A stretch of DNA of 59,457 nucleotides from an uncultured Muribaculaceae bacterium. GTDB lineage: Bacteria; Bacteroidota; Bacteroidia; Bacteroidales; Muribaculaceae. The notes below the pieces were generated by a model that saw only the letters and a program-made list of their open reading frames with translations, was not told where the DNA came from and did not search any database. The first letter of the stretch is position 1, and the number at the start of each line of letters is the position of its first letter. Positions 1-8,868 of this stretch are shown here, in pieces. A program made the position numbers and the translations under genes. The stretch covers positions 1-59,457 of the forward strand of contig CAUBJF010000014.1 of assembly GCA_958436175.1 (NCBI GenBank), read 5' to 3'.

Positions 1-37
1 ACGACGACTTTCCGCCGCCGCCAAATATTTTCGGCAT
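1..37 (-). CDS. N-terminal fragment of a gene running off the left edge
   Basis: Reading leftwards, an ATG (complement of 35-37) opens a frame that stays open to the window edge and begins MPKIFGGGGKSS. A well-formed Bacteroidota promoter lies 60-90 bases upstream with no other start between, and an A-rich stretch precedes the ATG, as is usual in this phylum. Twelve residues are too few to name a family. The glycine run after a short basic start is the only visible feature. Confidence 0.45.
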   Translation of the reverse strand, partial: MPKIFGGGGKSS

Positions 38-96
38 TTTAACGGAATTTTAACACTCCGGGACCCAGGAAGTGGGTGCCCCCACCTCCCAGACCG

Positions 97-127
97 CAAA
101 GGTACTCATTATATATAAGAATCCAAA
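97..127 (-). promoter_or_regulatory. Bacteroidota-type promoter for the left-edge gene
   Basis: On the minus strand a -33 TTTG (complement of 124-127) is followed after exactly 19 bases by TACCTTTG (complement of 97-104), a full match to TTTG-N19-TAnnTTTG. Transcription would start near position 90 and give a leader of about 50 bases. The leader holds a small GC-rich inverted repeat around 72-86 (GTGGG with CCCAC). Confidence 0.7.
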
Positions 128-259
128 ATATTTCAATGACGAGACAGAATAGAAAACGGGACACGGTCACCAAAGAAAAAAATCCGTTTTCCATGAAAAA
201 TTAGCGCATGCCCTACAAAAAACCGAGGACACGCGCTGATTTTTTCCTCTCAGAAGAGA

Positions 260-2983
260 CTACTCATAGATCGAAGTCGCCGATGTCCGCACCGTTTTTT
301 GATTTTCTGTAATGATTTTTTTCAGATCCTCCTCTCGAATTTCACCTGTCGGATTGAATTCCGTGCTGTTCATATAATCAAGCACGGAAGCTGCCAATGC
401 TTCAAGCTCGGGACTGTCGAGTCGCGGATTCAAAAAATCCACGGCACTGAAGAAGAGAGCGCCATTGCCACAGCGTGCCTCGAAGAGATAAGCCAGCTTT
501 CTATTATGCACAAAATTGTCAACAACCTTCACGACGGGGCTCACCTCTGCAATAGAATCTATGACAAGGACCTTTGCATTCTTCGCCACGTTCCACCACT
601 GCCAGTCCGAATGACCTTCGTTGGGGAATGATTTCAAAGCCGGATGGGCAGGATCACACATCACACCCATAGTACCGGCCTGTTTCGGGAAATGCACAGG
701 ACTCCAGAATACCGGGAGGAATTTGCTTTCGATACCGTCGATACTATCAGGAGACGGGGCAAGCAATACTTTGCGGCCCTCCTTAAGAGCGGCCAAGGCA
801 TCGTCGAGCGAACGAGTTGCAAGCACGTCGCCGTAATTTATCTCAAGTTTGGGATAGACGTGTATACGCCATGAATTCTCTGTCCCGTCGGCAAGCCTCA
901 GACGCACCATTACAGCCGACGGCTCTTTCAGCGAAGAAAGAGACACTTCAAAGGTCCCGATTTCAGAAACATCTCCGGCCTTTACTCCGACCGTATCCAT
1001 AGAGCCGGATGCAAAGGGTTCTGCATCGCCAACAGCCGTCAACGTCCAGTCGACAGGCTGCTTATCCAAGTCTGAAGCAGTAAAATTAGCAATGACGACA
1101 GTACCGCTGAAAATCTCGTCAGTGCGATACACTGCCTTGTCAAAATTCAGCAATGGTACAAGCGGAGAACAGAAACCACGGAACCAATCTTCAGTAACGG
1201 CCCCTTTGTTGTCCCAGAAGGCATCCACAAGTCCTACGAGGGCTGTTCCCTGCCCCGGAAAATCCTGCAAGCCGAGCAACTGGAAGCCCGACATCCCGGG
1301 AGTTTTCAACGCACGTTCTATCTCTTCTTTGTAGAGAATAGCCGTCAACTTGGCAGAAGCCTCTGTCATATCCTCACTTTCAGCCAACAGTCCCTTCTCC
1401 TCAAGGTCTTTACGTATATTCTTAAAATTCAATGGATTCAAGGTGCCTGTATATTTCGCAATCTCCTTCATGGAAGGATAGACAGCGTACTGCCCGATTT
1501 CGTGCGAAACGAGGGGTACACCGATACCCTCCAGCGATGCACTGTAATTCTTATTGAAGGTCGGTCTATCGGTCTCGAATACGCCTTGACCGCGTACCCA
1601 TCCCTTGTCGGTCCATTGCGTGATAAAGAACTGGTCGTACGGTTCGGGGTGACCGCCATGACCCTTCTCGAAGGTAAACGAAGTCGAGGTATAGAGATGA
1701 CGGGGATCACGTTCGCGCATCCGAGCCACCATTCCATTCAGCCATCCGAAATCATGCTGGAGCTCGTTGCCGACACTTATCATACATAAGGAAGGATGAT
1801 TACCATAGTTCCTTACAATCCGCTCATATTCATCCTTCAAAAAATTCTCGGCCGCCTCATCATCGCCGATTTTAAGCGACCATACCGGAAGTTCGACCTG
1901 CAGATAGAAGCCAAGAGAGTCGGCAACCCGGAATGCGGCGTCAGGAGGACACCATGAATGGAATCTGAGATGGTTGAGCCCCCATCTACGGGCGTTTACG
2001 AAAGTCTTCTCCCATCCCTTGGTATCTGTAGGAGGTGTACCCGTCAAAGGAAACACACAACATTCCAAAGTACCGCGGAGAAATACAGGAATACCGTTGA
2101 TTCTCAAACCATCAGCGTTATCGATAGTCCTCATGCCGAAAGTCGTCGCAAATGGTTCCGATTTGCCGACTGAGACTTTCGCCGAATAGAGTTTAGGGTT
2201 AAACTCATTCCAGTGCTCGAGTGCTGATGCATCGAGAGTAGCGTCGACGACATTTTCGCCAGGGTGCAGACGTACCTTCCTGGAGATCTTCGCACCGTCA
2301 ACAGCAAAGGTCACTTTCTCCTTCAAAACCTTTCCGACATTATTATAGACATAAGCGACTATCCTGACAGAATCAAGGGCAGCAGAAGGATAAACTTCAA
2401 TCCTCGACACCTCACTTCCGGACAAGGCCCTGAGAGAAATATCGCCCAGAATTCCATTCCACATCGTCTGGGTGTCGTTAGTATAGCTATGGGCAAGGTT
2501 ATTTGTAGAAATGTCGTACTGTTTCGAATTGTCGATTTCCACCCTCAGCAAATGCGGCCCTGCGTTCAACCCTTCGGGAAGAGTATGCACATGAGGACCG
2601 ACGAGACTGTATTCGGCATCGCCGAATTTGTGGTCGCTGACTGATACCGTGCTCTTCCATATCACACGTTCGAGAGTAAGTTCAAGAGGTTTGCCTGCCA
2701 TCTCAGGAGAAATCTCGACCATTTTAGTATAAACGGCCGGCCCGATATATGAATAGCGTCTTGTAAGCCGTCGGAACTGCTCGTCGCGTGAAAGTGAAAG
2801 CGTGTCGACCTCGAAACCATACCCGGCCATATCCAGTGTCCCCGGAAGATTTATCTCACCATCTGCGGCCTCAACGGGCAATTCGACATCCCAGGTGCCG
2901 GAAAGATCGATACGCTCTTGCCCCACGGCGAAGGCAGCAGCTGTAAAAGCCGCCATGCAGAGTGCAATAAGTTTTTTATTCAT
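260..2983 (-). CDS. Secreted glycoside hydrolase family 2 enzyme (beta-galactosidase/beta-glucuronidase type)
   Basis: This 907-residue retaining exo-beta-glycosidase has a signal peptide (about residues 1-21), so it should act in the periplasm or at the cell surface. The order is the GH2 one: jelly-roll sugar-binding domain (about 25-190), immunoglobulin-like domain (about 190-285), then a TIM barrel. The acid/base glutamate is E407 in SVGNE, and E495 in LVSHEIG is the likely nucleophile. About 300 residues follow the barrel, including beta-rich material. The substrate (galactoside, glucuronide, mannoside or arabinoside) cannot be read from sequence. It is the last gene of a three-gene operon, starting 4 bases after the DUF5107 stop, so it should be induced together with the sugar porter. 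Confidence 0.88.
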   Translation of the reverse strand: MNKKLIALCMAAFTAAAFAVGQERIDLSGTWDVELPVEAADGEINLPGTLDMAGYGFEVDTLSLSRDEQFRRLTRRYSYIGPAVYTKMVEISPEMAGKPLELTLERVIWKSTVSVSDHKFGDAEYSLVGPHVHTLPEGLNAGPHLLRVEIDNSKQYDISTNNLAHSYTNDTQTMWNGILGDISLRALSGSEVSRIEVYPSAALDSVRIVAYVYNNVGKVLKEKVTFAVDGAKISRKVRLHPGENVVDATLDASALEHWNEFNPKLYSAKVSVGKSEPFATTFGMRTIDNADGLRINGIPVFLRGTLECCVFPLTGTPPTDTKGWEKTFVNARRWGLNHLRFHSWCPPDAAFRVADSLGFYLQVELPVWSLKIGDDEAAENFLKDEYERIVRNYGNHPSLCMISVGNELQHDFGWLNGMVARMRERDPRHLYTSTSFTFEKGHGGHPEPYDQFFITQWTDKGWVRGQGVFETDRPTFNKNYSASLEGIGVPLVSHEIGQYAVYPSMKEIAKYTGTLNPLNFKNIRKDLEEKGLLAESEDMTEASAKLTAILYKEEIERALKTPGMSGFQLLGLQDFPGQGTALVGLVDAFWDNKGAVTEDWFRGFCSPLVPLLNFDKAVYRTDEIFSGTVVIANFTASDLDKQPVDWTLTAVGDAEPFASGSMDTVGVKAGDVSEIGTFEVSLSSLKEPSAVMVRLRLADGTENSWRIHVYPKLEINYGDVLATRSLDDALAALKEGRKVLLAPSPDSIDGIESKFLPVFWSPVHFPKQAGTMGVMCDPAHPALKSFPNEGHSDWQWWNVAKNAKVLVIDSIAEVSPVVKVVDNFVHNRKLAYLFEARCGNGALFFSAVDFLNPRLDSPELEALAASVLDYMNSTEFNPTGEIREEDLKKIITENQKTVRTSATSIYE

Positions 2984-2987
2984 AGTT

Positions 2988-5900
2988 TCAGTTCATTTCT
3001 TCCAAGAAAGGACGCACCATAATGATTCCCTGATGATTGGAATCGATGGCTGCAGCTTCCTCAAGATAGCGCTTGGCCTTCTTTTTATCGCCGAGACCGG
3101 CGCAGCCGAGAGCCAGCATATAGAGACAGTGGACACGATTGCGAGAGTCGAGCGAGTCTTCCCAGATGAGAAGGTCTGGAAGGGATACGGCAAAGTAGTC
3201 CATCACTACTTTATCGTGGTAATGCTGCCTGCCGTAGTCGGCCAGACGGTTGAAATAACTGCGCGCCTTGTCCTCCATGCCAAGAGCGCGGAAAGCGAGG
3301 CCGGCATAGAAAATCTTGTCGGGCTTGGCATCATTGTAGTACAGTGCCGGTGCAGGTTCCGTCGGGCCCTCGGTAGCCTTAATCCAACATTCACGGGCTT
3401 TTTCCTCCTTACCTTCGGCATCATAGGCGAGACCCCTAAGATAGTAAAAATCATTCTCCTGCGCTCCATAGAGCTTACCTTCGCCAAGATGATGAGGATA
3501 TTGGAGACATTCCTCGAGCAGACATATAGCATCGGAACAACGACCTTCGGTCATGGCTTGACGGGCAAGCCCTACACGTGCTGACTGGTACTGGGCCGGG
3601 ACCTTGCCTTCTCCACCCTCCCAGGGATGGAAAGTCCGTGCATCAAGACGCTCCTTAGCCTCCTGATATTTCCCTGTAAGATTGAGAAGTGTTATAAGTT
3701 CGAGAGTAAGGTCATCACGGGAATCAACAAGCTCCGGATAATCGAGAAGGAAGGAAAGTCGCTCCGCGTGCGGAAGGCGGAGACGCTTGTAGAGCTGATC
3801 GAGTTCCATCAGCACACGGCTGTCGGTACGGTCGAGAGCAAAAGCACGTTCCATACAATCCCTTGCCTTCTCCTGTTCTCCCGATTTGTTGAAATACACA
3901 AGGGCAAGATTCCGCCATGCCGTAGGAAATTTCGGTCGGAGTCGGGCTGCATCTTCCCATTCACTACGAGCGATATCGTACTGACGCTTATCGTAGTAGA
4001 TATTACCGAGATAGTAATGAGCCATTGCATCTTCGGGATTTCGCTCGAGCGCAGCTCTAAGTGCGAGAATAGCTTCCAGACGGTTCGGGAAACAGCAATA
4101 CGGGTCAGCGGAAGAACCCTTTGCAAAAGCCGTGTCGACTTCCTCTGTGTTACCCGCCAGAAGCTGAGACCAGCCAAGGTAATACCAGGACATTGGCGAC
4201 ATGGCATTTTCCTCCATAGCTACTGACCATACTTTTTCGGCTATATCATAGAGACCAGCAGCAACAAAGTCGAGTGCTACCTCGCTGTAATTGTGTGCGT
4301 CGCCTCGCAGAAGAGACTTGAAGCGAGATAGAGTCTCTGCCGAACCATCGGCGAGCCACCTGACGAACAAGGCCCCGAAATTGAAGAGATCAGCCTTAAG
4401 CGACTCGTCGGCCAAGGCAATGGCATCTTCCCTCCTGCCCATACGCAGCAGCAGCGCACAACGAAGAGCACGAGCCTGATGATTGTGCCAGTTGCGAACA
4501 AGAGCACGACCTGTCTCATATAAAGCGTCCTCGTTATTCCCGTAAGCAGTTGAGATACGGGCACATGAGAGGAAACCGGCATCCTGCCAGGCGGCGTTCC
4601 ATGTCGATTTATAGAACATATCGTAAGCCTCGCCGGTCTTACCCTGGAAAAGCAAAGAGAGTCCGAGATTGTAGAGTGGTTCACCATCGTAGGGGTTGGG
4701 ATTGCGCTTTTTAAGCACCTTGACAGCTCTACGCAGATACTCCTCTGCCCTGGAAAAACGTCCTTTGCGGATATACCATAGACCCATAGCATTATTACAC
4801 CGCACGTCGAGAGGATCTCGTCGCAAAGCTTCCTCATAATAATCCAGAGGATTATAAGTTGCATGACGGTACTGTTCCAGATGCAGACCCGTGAGATAAA
4901 GCTGTTCGTTGGTCTTTATTTCCGACGGGAGGAGAGCCGCTTCAGCAGCTTCAGGTATGGGCCTGATTTCTTCAGGTTCGGGGCTCCAGGACAGAAGGTG
5001 TCGTCCATTTTTGCTGATTTCCACAGAGATATCCTCCATTCCTGTACCCGGGAGAGCAAATTTTGCCGAGAAAATCTCTTCGGGGCTTACGTGAATCTCC
5101 TTCTTGAAAATCACTTTATCCCCAGAAAGGACAGTCGCCGTGAGTTTCTGCCGCGAAGTAGCGAATATTCGCAGCCCGGCTCCTCCCTCTTCGTCAGCTT
5201 CGATATTCATCAGGACATCCTTGCTCGCGTTCTTGACAACCCCAAGCTCGCGGTAAGGGAGGAAATACTGGGTGAATTCCTTCTCCTCGTAAGGCATGAG
5301 CCATGAAAAATCAGGCTGGTTTTCGGTGAAGACACCGGCCATCAGCTCGATATAGGGGCCGTCGTCGTCGGTAAGATTGCGGTCCCAGGCGCGTCCGAAA
5401 TCGCCGTTACCCCATGTCCACTGCTTCTTTCCGGGCGACACATGGTGACTTGCCACATGGAGCATACCGGCTTCGGTATCAAATTCATATCCACCCTCGA
5501 AGTTATATTTCGAATTCACCCCCATATATGATGTCGGCACGAATATATTCTTATAGTTGGCTATATCGACACCGGCAGAATAGTCCATCTTATAGTATGT
5601 CCCTGTAGCGACAGGGAATGAGCTTACCGCACGCTTGCCATGGTCGAACACAGCGTTTATGTCCGGTGGGAAGACGCTTCGATAATAGTCGTTGACAGCG
5701 ACCGCCGGATTCGCCCACCACAGGAATGTCTGAGGCAGAGGCGTAGGATTGTAGAGTATGCCCTTGATTTCGAGATATGCACATCCCGGCCTAAGCGTGA
5801 AACCGGCCATGCCCTTCTGATGAAACATACGTTCGTACTCATTGACCCATACCGTTATCGAACCGTCTTCATTCTCCTCGATAGTGCTGTCGACAGGCAT

Positions 5901-6278
5901 GAAGGTACTCGGACGATGATGCTGCGGCCAGTTGAACTCGATACCTCCCGAAATCCACGGACCTGCAAGACCGACCAATGCAGGCTTTATTACATGATTA
6001 TAGTACACAAAATGGCGCTTACGGATTTTATCGTAAGCCATCTGGATACGCCCACCGAGTTCGGGGAGGACCATCACTTTTATATATTCGTTCTCAAGGA
6101 ATACGGCATTGTATTCCTTGTCTGTCTTGGCGTCTGATATAGACTCAATTACGGGATAAGGATAGACCATACCGCTTGAGCCTTGGTACACACGCTTTTC
6201 GAGAAAGACGGGGTTTTTGTCTGGTTTCCCGACCTCATATGTCGGTATAACCACACGTTCCTTCCATGCTTTTACCAT
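2988..6278 (-). CDS. DUF5107 domain protein with TPR repeats
   Basis: The 1096-residue protein has no signal peptide, so it is predicted cytoplasmic. Residues about 45-340 match DUF5107; the stretch around ENEYIKVMVLPELGGRI resembles sugar-mutarotase-like beta-sandwich proteins. A TPR superhelix begins near residue 450 and runs to the C-terminus, with repeats such as LGLSLLFQGKTGEAYDMF and YYLGNIYYDKRQYDIARSEW. The gene sits between the sugar porter (5-base gap) and the GH2 enzyme (4-base gap). Tight coupling with sugar genes suggests a sugar-modifying enzyme or sugar-binding scaffold. I know of no demonstrated activity for the family; that role is inference. Confidence 0.82.
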   Translation of the reverse strand: MVKAWKERVVIPTYEVGKPDKNPVFLEKRVYQGSSGMVYPYPVIESISDAKTDKEYNAVFLENEYIKVMVLPELGGRIQMAYDKIRKRHFVYYNHVIKPALVGLAGPWISGGIEFNWPQHHRPSTFMPVDSTIEENEDGSITVWVNEYERMFHQKGMAGFTLRPGCAYLEIKGILYNPTPLPQTFLWWANPAVAVNDYYRSVFPPDINAVFDHGKRAVSSFPVATGTYYKMDYSAGVDIANYKNIFVPTSYMGVNSKYNFEGGYEFDTEAGMLHVASHHVSPGKKQWTWGNGDFGRAWDRNLTDDDGPYIELMAGVFTENQPDFSWLMPYEEKEFTQYFLPYRELGVVKNASKDVLMNIEADEEGGAGLRIFATSRQKLTATVLSGDKVIFKKEIHVSPEEIFSAKFALPGTGMEDISVEISKNGRHLLSWSPEPEEIRPIPEAAEAALLPSEIKTNEQLYLTGLHLEQYRHATYNPLDYYEEALRRDPLDVRCNNAMGLWYIRKGRFSRAEEYLRRAVKVLKKRNPNPYDGEPLYNLGLSLLFQGKTGEAYDMFYKSTWNAAWQDAGFLSCARISTAYGNNEDALYETGRALVRNWHNHQARALRCALLLRMGRREDAIALADESLKADLFNFGALFVRWLADGSAETLSRFKSLLRGDAHNYSEVALDFVAAGLYDIAEKVWSVAMEENAMSPMSWYYLGWSQLLAGNTEEVDTAFAKGSSADPYCCFPNRLEAILALRAALERNPEDAMAHYYLGNIYYDKRQYDIARSEWEDAARLRPKFPTAWRNLALVYFNKSGEQEKARDCMERAFALDRTDSRVLMELDQLYKRLRLPHAERLSFLLDYPELVDSRDDLTLELITLLNLTGKYQEAKERLDARTFHPWEGGEGKVPAQYQSARVGLARQAMTEGRCSDAICLLEECLQYPHHLGEGKLYGAQENDFYYLRGLAYDAEGKEEKARECWIKATEGPTEPAPALYYNDAKPDKIFYAGLAFRALGMEDKARSYFNRLADYGRQHYHDKVVMDYFAVSLPDLLIWEDSLDSRNRVHCLYMLALGCAGLGDKKKAKRYLEEAAAIDSNHQGIIMVRPFLEEMN

Positions 6279-6283
6279 AGCAG

Positions 6284-7669
6284 TTACAAAATATTGTCTT
6301 TTACCAGTTCATTTTCAAGTTCGCTAAGGCTCTTGCCTTTAGTCTCGGGAAGCCTCCTGATGAAGAATATATATCCTGCAGCACATATACCGGCATAAAT
6401 CCAGAATGTACCGTAGCTACCGAGAATATCGTTCAGCACCGGGAAGGTATAAGTCAGGATGAAACTTGCCGTCCATAGAGCGAAAGTGCAGACAGCCATT
6501 GCCGTAGCACGCACTCTGTCGGGGAAAATTTCGGCAAGAAGAACCCAGGTGACAGGTCCGAGGGTCATGGCGTAGCATGCTATAGCCGCCACGACAAGTA
6601 CGACCATGAAGAAGCCTGTCACGTGCATGAAGTAGCACAGCCCGAGCACACCATAGATAAGGGCAAGCCCTCCGGCTCCGATGAGCATGAGCTTGCGCCT
6701 TCCGAGTCGTTCGACGGTATATATGGCTACGAATGTGAACACCACGTTGGTGATACCCGTCAGAACTATGTTGAACAGCATCTCGCCGAGGTCATAACCA
6801 GCATTGGAGAAGATCTCCTGCGCATAGTTGAAAATTACATTCGTTCCGCACCACTGCTGGAATACGGCAAGAACAAGCCCGAGTATAAGGACTTTGCTGT
6901 ACAGGCGGCTGAACAGACGGCTCAGTCCACCTGATTTTTCCGGTTTTGCTTCTTCGTAATGGATTTCCGACAGGGCATATTCCCGACCGCCGATGTGTAA
7001 GAGAATCCTGAGAGCATCGTCTGGCCTCCCCTTCATAGCCAGCCAGCGCGGACTCTCGGGAATGAAGAAAGCAAGGAAGAGGAATGCGACAGCAGGAAAG
7101 GCCTCAGCCCAGAACATCCATCGCCACCCCCACTGACAGTTCCATGAGTCGAGAGAGGCGACAGTCGTACCCGCCGGCATAGGTTCGGCAATCATATAGT
7201 TGGCAATCTGGGCGGCAAGGATGCCGAGCACTATAGTAAGCTGATTGAGCGACACAAGCTTGCCTCGGATATGTGGGGGAGCAACTTCGGCTATATACAT
7301 CGGCGAAAGGCCGGAAGCAATGCCGATAGCAACACCCCCGACGAGACGTGCTATCAGGAACCAAATGTACGTATCGAAAGCACCGGTGCCATAAGCGGAA
7401 AGGAGGAATATCACAGCCGATATGACCAGCAGCGGACGACGGCCCATGCGGTCGGCAAGACCGCCGGCAGTCATTGCCCCTACCAGACAGCCGACGAGAG
7501 CTATACTCATAGCCAAACCCTGCTGCACCGGATTATCCGCTATCCCGAAGAATATCTCATAGAAAGGCTTCGCGCCTCCGATTACCACCCAGTCATAGCC
7601 AAAGAGCAGGCCGCCCATGGCCGATACCAGACAGATGAAATAGATGAATGATTTATTGAAGTTTCTCAT
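6284..7669 (-). CDS. MFS sugar porter (XylE/GalP/AraE type)
   Basis: This 461-residue inner-membrane transporter should bring a monosaccharide in with protons. It has the sugar-porter marks: GGLADRMGRR after helix 2, the RLVGGVAIGIASGLSPMYIA stretch in helix 4, PESPRW at the end of the first half, QQWCGTN in helix 7, ERLGRR between helices 8 and 9, and PETKGKS at the C-terminus. Length fits the family. It is first in the operon with the DUF5107 and GH2 genes and divergent from the AraC regulator, so the imported sugar is probably the product of the GH2 enzyme. Which sugar is not visible. Confidence 0.92.
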   Translation of the reverse strand: MRNFNKSFIYFICLVSAMGGLLFGYDWVVIGGAKPFYEIFFGIADNPVQQGLAMSIALVGCLVGAMTAGGLADRMGRRPLLVISAVIFLLSAYGTGAFDTYIWFLIARLVGGVAIGIASGLSPMYIAEVAPPHIRGKLVSLNQLTIVLGILAAQIANYMIAEPMPAGTTVASLDSWNCQWGWRWMFWAEAFPAVAFLFLAFFIPESPRWLAMKGRPDDALRILLHIGGREYALSEIHYEEAKPEKSGGLSRLFSRLYSKVLILGLVLAVFQQWCGTNVIFNYAQEIFSNAGYDLGEMLFNIVLTGITNVVFTFVAIYTVERLGRRKLMLIGAGGLALIYGVLGLCYFMHVTGFFMVVLVVAAIACYAMTLGPVTWVLLAEIFPDRVRATAMAVCTFALWTASFILTYTFPVLNDILGSYGTFWIYAGICAAGYIFFIRRLPETKGKSLSELENELVKDNIL

Positions 7670-7694
7670 AGTGCCGAATATAGGTTTTCGGATG

Positions 7695-7726
7695 CAAAAT
7701 TACCTTGCCATGACAAACATAGCAAT
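7695..7726 (-). promoter_or_regulatory. Promoter of the sugar operon
   Basis: On the minus strand ATTG (complement of 7723-7726) precedes TAATTTTG (complement of 7695-7702) with a 20-base spacer. The -7 box is a full match to TAnnTTTG and lies 26 bases from the porter start codon. The upstream edge touches the proposed AraC operator. Confidence 0.6.
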
Positions 7727-7730
7727 AGAT

Positions 7731-7769
7731 TATTTCGACATGAGGATGGACTATTTTACGACAAGGGGA
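7731..7769. promoter_or_regulatory. Probable AraC-regulator operator: two direct repeats
   Basis: Two imperfect direct repeats lie between the divergent promoters. TATTT occurs at 7731 and 7752, 21 bases apart, and CGACATGAGGA (7736-7746) is matched 9 of 11 by CGACAAGGGGA (7759-7769). Direct half-sites about two helical turns apart are typical of AraC-family sites. The second copy overlaps the -33 region of the regulator's own promoter, so autoregulation is possible. Binding is inferred. Confidence 0.5.
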
Positions 7770-7785
7770 TTATTCGCTATATTTG
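7754..7785 (+). promoter_or_regulatory. Promoter of the AraC-family regulator
   Basis: TATATTTG at 7778-7785 matches the TAnnTTTG -7 box, with a T-rich -33 element (TTTT, 7754-7757) 20 bases upstream. A start near 7792 gives a leader of about 30 bases to the ATG at 7824 and argues against any start upstream of it. Confidence 0.55.
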
Positions 7786-7823
7786 CATCGCAGAAACAGC
7801 CCTACCATCCATCCCCACTAATC

Positions 7824-8711
7824 ATGATAAAAATCAAAGACGGCTTTCAGGGCGAACGCGCCTACGTGTTACCACCGGCCTGTGTGTCGGAGCTTGAACA
7901 CAACCCGCTTTCCGCCATACTACATATCACTGACATCGGTTTTTATCCTCAGGCACGTAATCATCACCGCGAACGCCGAGAACCGCTGAACCAATATGTT
8001 TTCATCTACTGCGCATCCGGTTCGGGATGGTACGTTCTCGACGGCCGACGCCATGAGGTGCATTCGGATTCATACTTCATCCTCCCACCCGGCAAGCCGC
8101 ACAGCTACGGCGCATCGCACGACGACCCATGGACTATCTATTGGATACATTACAACGGCTCTCTCGCTTCCGAATTTCTTCCGGAGCATAGCCAGCCAAC
8201 AGAAATAAAACCAGGAATCCGATCCCGGATTGCCGACCGCATCGACATCTTCGAGGAAATCATGAGCACTCTCGACAAAGGTTTCGGGCGCGAGAACCTC
8301 CTGTATGCCTGTTCCGTATTCCATCATTTCCTGGGCTCGCTCCGTTTCCTCAACCAGTACCGTTCAAGTCATTTCGACTCCGAACAATATTCCGATATGA
8401 CCGATGCCGCAATACATTTCATGAACGAGAACATAGGGAAAAACCTACGTCTCAGTGAAATAGCCCAATATACCGGTTATTCCACCTCCCAGTTCTCATC
8501 CCGTTTTGCGAAACGTACGGGCATGGCTCCGATGGAATACTTCAATCATCTCAAAATCCGGCATGCATGCCGTCTGCTCGACTTTACATCACTACACATC
8601 AACCAGATATGTCACACAATAGGCATATCCGACCCATACTATTTCTCACGCCTGTTCAAGAAAATCATGGGTCTCTCGCCAATGGCCTACCGGAGCAAGA
8701 CCAAAGGATAG
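7824..8711 (+). CDS. AraC-family transcriptional regulator
   Basis: The 295-residue protein has an N-terminal cupin-like sensor (QYVFIYCASGSGWYVLDGR, then PHSYGASHDDPWTIYWIHY) and a C-terminal double helix-turn-helix of about 100 residues ending in the AraC signature (HTIGISDPYYFSRLFKKIMG, SPMAYR). I chose the ATG at 7824 (MIKIKDGF): the frame is open further upstream to 7644, but that would overlap the porter gene and the promoter, and 295 residues fits the family. The gene is divergent from the porter-DUF5107-GH2 operon and is probably its sugar-responsive activator. Confidence 0.9.
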   Translation: MIKIKDGFQGERAYVLPPACVSELEHNPLSAILHITDIGFYPQARNHHRERREPLNQYVFIYCASGSGWYVLDGRRHEVHSDSYFILPPGKPHSYGASHDDPWTIYWIHYNGSLASEFLPEHSQPTEIKPGIRSRIADRIDIFEEIMSTLDKGFGRENLLYACSVFHHFLGSLRFLNQYRSSHFDSEQYSDMTDAAIHFMNENIGKNLRLSEIAQYTGYSTSQFSSRFAKRTGMAPMEYFNHLKIRHACRLLDFTSLHINQICHTIGISDPYYFSRLFKKIMGLSPMAYRSKTKG

Positions 8712-8734
8712 CCCTATATTTTGCCCTATATTTT
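8711..8734 (+). repeat. Tandem 12-bp direct repeat
   Basis: GCCCTATATTTT occurs twice with no gap (8711-8722 and 8723-8734), starting at the last base of the regulator's stop codon. It looks like a recent slippage duplication. No function is evident. Confidence 0.8.
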
Positions 8735-8788
8735 AGAATGAGCTTGATGTAAGGATAAAATTCAGGCCCGGAATCCGAGAATTTTTTG

Positions 8789-8796
8789 TAATTTTG
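8789..8796 (+). promoter_or_regulatory. -7 promoter box of dnaE
   Basis: TAATTTTG, a full TAnnTTTG match in the context gTAATTTTGg, lies 73 bases before the dnaE start codon. No clear TTTG occurs at the -33 position. Confidence 0.5.
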
Positions 8797-8868
8797 GGTC
8801 TTCTTTGGCAGACAATGCCACGAACAAACAAAGCGCTAATCACAATTTCTCCTCCGGAGCCAATCCAT

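Noticed and set aside
152..191. Inverted repeat GAAAACGG/CCGTTTTC as terminator of the GH2 operon
   Set aside because: The loop is about 24 bases and no T run follows on the minus strand, so it is not a convincing intrinsic terminator.
7644..7823. Upstream extension of the AraC regulator
   Set aside because: It would overlap the porter gene, the operator and the regulator's own -7 box. The ATG at 7824 gives the family length.
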